A stretch of 16,005 nucleotides of DNA, taken from contig CAMZAI010000041.1 in assembly GCA_947304065.1 (NCBI GenBank), forward strand, positions 1-16,005, given 5' to 3'. Position 1 is the first letter of the stretch, and the number at the start of each line of letters is the position of its first letter. The position numbers were made by a program, and so were the translations under genes. Under the pieces are notes generated by a model that made no database searches, had not been told where the DNA came from, and worked only from the letters and a program-made list of their open reading frames with translations. This document shows positions 14,252-16,005 of the stretch, in pieces. The stretch is from an uncultured Clostridia bacterium. Lineage in GTDB: Bacteria; Bacillota; Clostridia; Lachnospirales; Lachnospiraceae.

Positions 14252-16005
14252 TTATTCGTATAACTTCTCCATCTCGTCGAGCAGCTCATCGAACAGCTTA
14301 AGACCCGCATTGATGGGCTCCGCGGTCGACATATCCACGCCGGCGATCTTTAAGAGCTCGATCGGAGGCTTCGAGCAGCCGCCCGAAAGAAACTTCTTGT
14401 AATCCTCAACAGCGGGTGCACCGAGGCTTAAGATGCGCTCAGCAAGAGCAACCGCCGCAGAGAAGCCGGTAGCGTACTGGTAAACGTAGAAATTGTAGTA
14501 AAAATGAGGAATTCTCGCCCACTCCATTGCAATGTCCTCATCTACGCACATATCGTCGCCGAAATAGAGCTTATTGAGATCGTAATAAACCTTCTTCAGG
14601 GATTCGGGAGTCAGCGGCTCACCCTTTTCAGCCATCTCATGTGTCTTCAGCTCAAACTCAGCAAACATAGTCTGACGGTAAACCGTGCTCTTGAAGCTGT
14701 CGAGGAAATGGTTGATCAGATAAGCTCTCTGGGCCTTGTCCGTGGTCTTTGAGAGCAGATGCTTAACAAGCAGCACCTCGTTGCAGGTCGAGGCAACCTC
14801 GGCCACGAAGATCACGTAATCCGCGTCAACATAGTTCTGGTTCTTGAACGAATGATACGAATGCAGGGCGTGTCCCATCTCATGCGCCAGCGTGAACATG
14901 CTGTCGAGCGTACCCGAATGATTTAAGAGCACGAAAGGATGTGTTCCGGGGATGCCTGCCGAATATGCGCCGCTGCGCTTGCCTTCATTCTCATAAACGT
15001 CGATCCAGCGATTGTCAAAGCCCTCCTTGAGGATCGCGCGGTAATCGTCGCCGAGAGGAGCAAGAGCCTCATAAACGGTCTTCTTTGCCTCTTCGAACGG
15101 GATCTTTACATCCACGTCCTTTACGAGCGGAACGGCATTATCGTACATATGCAGCTCATCGACGCCGAGCAGCTTCTTGCGCAGACGCACGTATCTGTAC
15201 ATCTTGTCCATGTTCTGATGAACGGCTTCGATCAGATTGAAATAAACCTCCTTGGGCACATTGTTGCGGTCAACCGCAGCCTCAAGGCAGGAATTGTATT
15301 TGCGCGCCCTTGCCGAGAAAATATGCGACTTTACCTGGCCGCTGTAAGTAGCTGCCAGAGTGTTCTTAAAGCTTGCGTAGGTATCGTACATGGCCTTGAA
15401 GGCTTCCTTGCGCACGCGTCTGTCCTGACTCTCGAGGAACGGGATGTAGCGGCCGTGGGTAAGTCTTACCTTCTCGCCGTTCTCATCCGTGATCTCGGGG
15501 AACACAAGGTCCGCATTATTGAACATAGAAAATGCATTCCCAGGGATTCCGGTGATCTCGCCGGCGGAAGCAAGGAGCTTCTCCATCTCGGGGCTCAGCA
15601 TATGCGCCTTGAAGCGCAGCTTCTCATTCAGTGCTCTTCTGTAGTACTCAAGCTCGGGCTTTTCAGCGCAGAACTTGTCGATTGAACCGTCGGGCAGGCT
15701 GAGCAGCTCGGGATCGATGAACGACAGCTTCTCCGAGATCTGCACAAACTTTGTCCTCGCGGTCATGATCAGCTTCTGATTCTCCGCATTGCCGGTATCG
15801 ACATCCGAAACTCTCGCTGCATATCCGAATACCCTGTTCGCGATGTAATCGATCTCTTCCTCAATCTTTGCAGCCGCATAAACATTCTCCGCGGTATTAA
15901 GCTTTCCCTCGTAGCCTGCGAGCTCTTCCGCAAGCTTCTCCGCCTTCGCGAGATCCGCCTCCCAGTCCGCCAGAGTCGGATAAATATCTTCGACTTTCCA
16001 GGTAT
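14252..16005 (-). CDS. pepF: Oligoendopeptidase F (M3 family zinc metallopeptidase), N-terminus cut by window edge
   Basis: About 583 residues are visible, and the reading frame stays open to the window edge. The first visible residues read TWKVEDIYPTLADWEADLAK, the typical opening of PepF, so only some 10-20 residues are missing from a protein of about 600. The enzyme degrades short peptides in the cytosol. The zinc site HEMGH (14870-14884) lies in FTLAHEMGHALHSYHS. The third ligand is probably the Glu of VAEVAST, 24 residues after the second His. The N-terminal region is charged and helical, as expected for the M3 lid domain. An ATG at 15764-15766 gives a shorter frame, but homology continues well upstream of it, so it is not the real start. 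The stop is 21 nt before copA, suggesting one transcript. Confidence 0.95.
   Translation of the reverse strand, partial: TWKVEDIYPTLADWEADLAKAEKLAEELAGYEGKLNTAENVYAAAKIEEEIDYIANRVFGYAARVSDVDTGNAENQKLIMTARTKFVQISEKLSFIDPELLSLPDGSIDKFCAEKPELEYYRRALNEKLRFKAHMLSPEMEKLLASAGEITGIPGNAFSMFNNADLVFPEITDENGEKVRLTHGRYIPFLESQDRRVRKEAFKAMYDTYASFKNTLAATYSGQVKSHIFSARARKYNSCLEAAVDRNNVPKEVYFNLIEAVHQNMDKMYRYVRLRKKLLGVDELHMYDNAVPLVKDVDVKIPFEEAKKTVYEALAPLGDDYRAILKEGFDNRWIDVYENEGKRSGAYSAGIPGTHPFVLLNHSGTLDSMFTLAHEMGHALHSYHSFKNQNYVDADYVIFVAEVASTCNEVLLVKHLLSKTTDKAQRAYLINHFLDSFKSTVYRQTMFAEFELKTHEMAEKGEPLTPESLKKVYYDLNKLYFGDDMCVDEDIAMEWARIPHFYYNFYVYQYATGFSAAVALAERILSLGAPAVEDYKKFLSGGCSKPPIELLKIAGVDMSTAEPINAGLKLFDELLDEMEKLYE

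Noticed and set aside
14252..15766. pepF as a 504-residue protein starting at the ATG at 15766
   Set aside because: The frame stays open upstream to the window edge and encodes the typical PepF N-terminal segment (TWKVEDIYPTLADWE), so the real start is outside the window.

Overview
The window is a compact stretch of bacterial chromosome in which all eight protein genes lie on the minus strand, so transcription runs from high to low coordinates. It is most likely from a Clostridia, plausibly Lachnospiraceae. The reasons are a type III-like glutamine synthetase start, G-rich Shine-Dalgarno sites, sigma-A type promoters, a copper ATPase carrying a C-terminal CopZ-like domain, and tight gene packing. 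This placement is inference from gene content. I see no rRNA, tRNA, CRISPR array, insertion sequence or phage gene, and no gene-free stretch longer than about 170 bases.

In order of transcription, the first unit (16005 to 9432) is pepF (oligoendopeptidase F, cut by the window edge), copA (copper P-type ATPase with an HMA domain at each end) and a GH133-type glycogen debranching enzyme. The pepF-copA gap is 21 nt, and the copA stop overlaps the debranching-enzyme start by one base. The second unit (about 9385 to 6365) has its own promoter. It encodes a small HAD-family nucleotidase-like protein and a 798-residue 7TM hybrid histidine kinase with no separate response regulator in view.

The third unit (about 6298 to 1969) is carA-carB, both subunits of glutamine-dependent carbamoyl-phosphate synthase, with an 8-nt overlap and a clear promoter. 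The fourth unit (about 1904 to 1) is asnB followed by the first 37 codons of a type III-like glutamine synthetase. It has a strong promoter and a roughly 100-nt structured leader. Units three and four together form a glutamine-nitrogen cluster: glutamine synthetase makes the amide donor, AsnB spends it on asparagine, and CarAB spends it on carbamoyl phosphate for pyrimidines and arginine.

Most of the window is ordinary core metabolism and I do not see a wholly new system. The best leads are three. The asnB leader RNA can form three hairpins plus a competing alternative fold. A well-formed ribosome-binding site sits inside copA exactly where a free CopZ-like copper chaperone would begin. The asnB and carA promoters share identically placed sequence elements.
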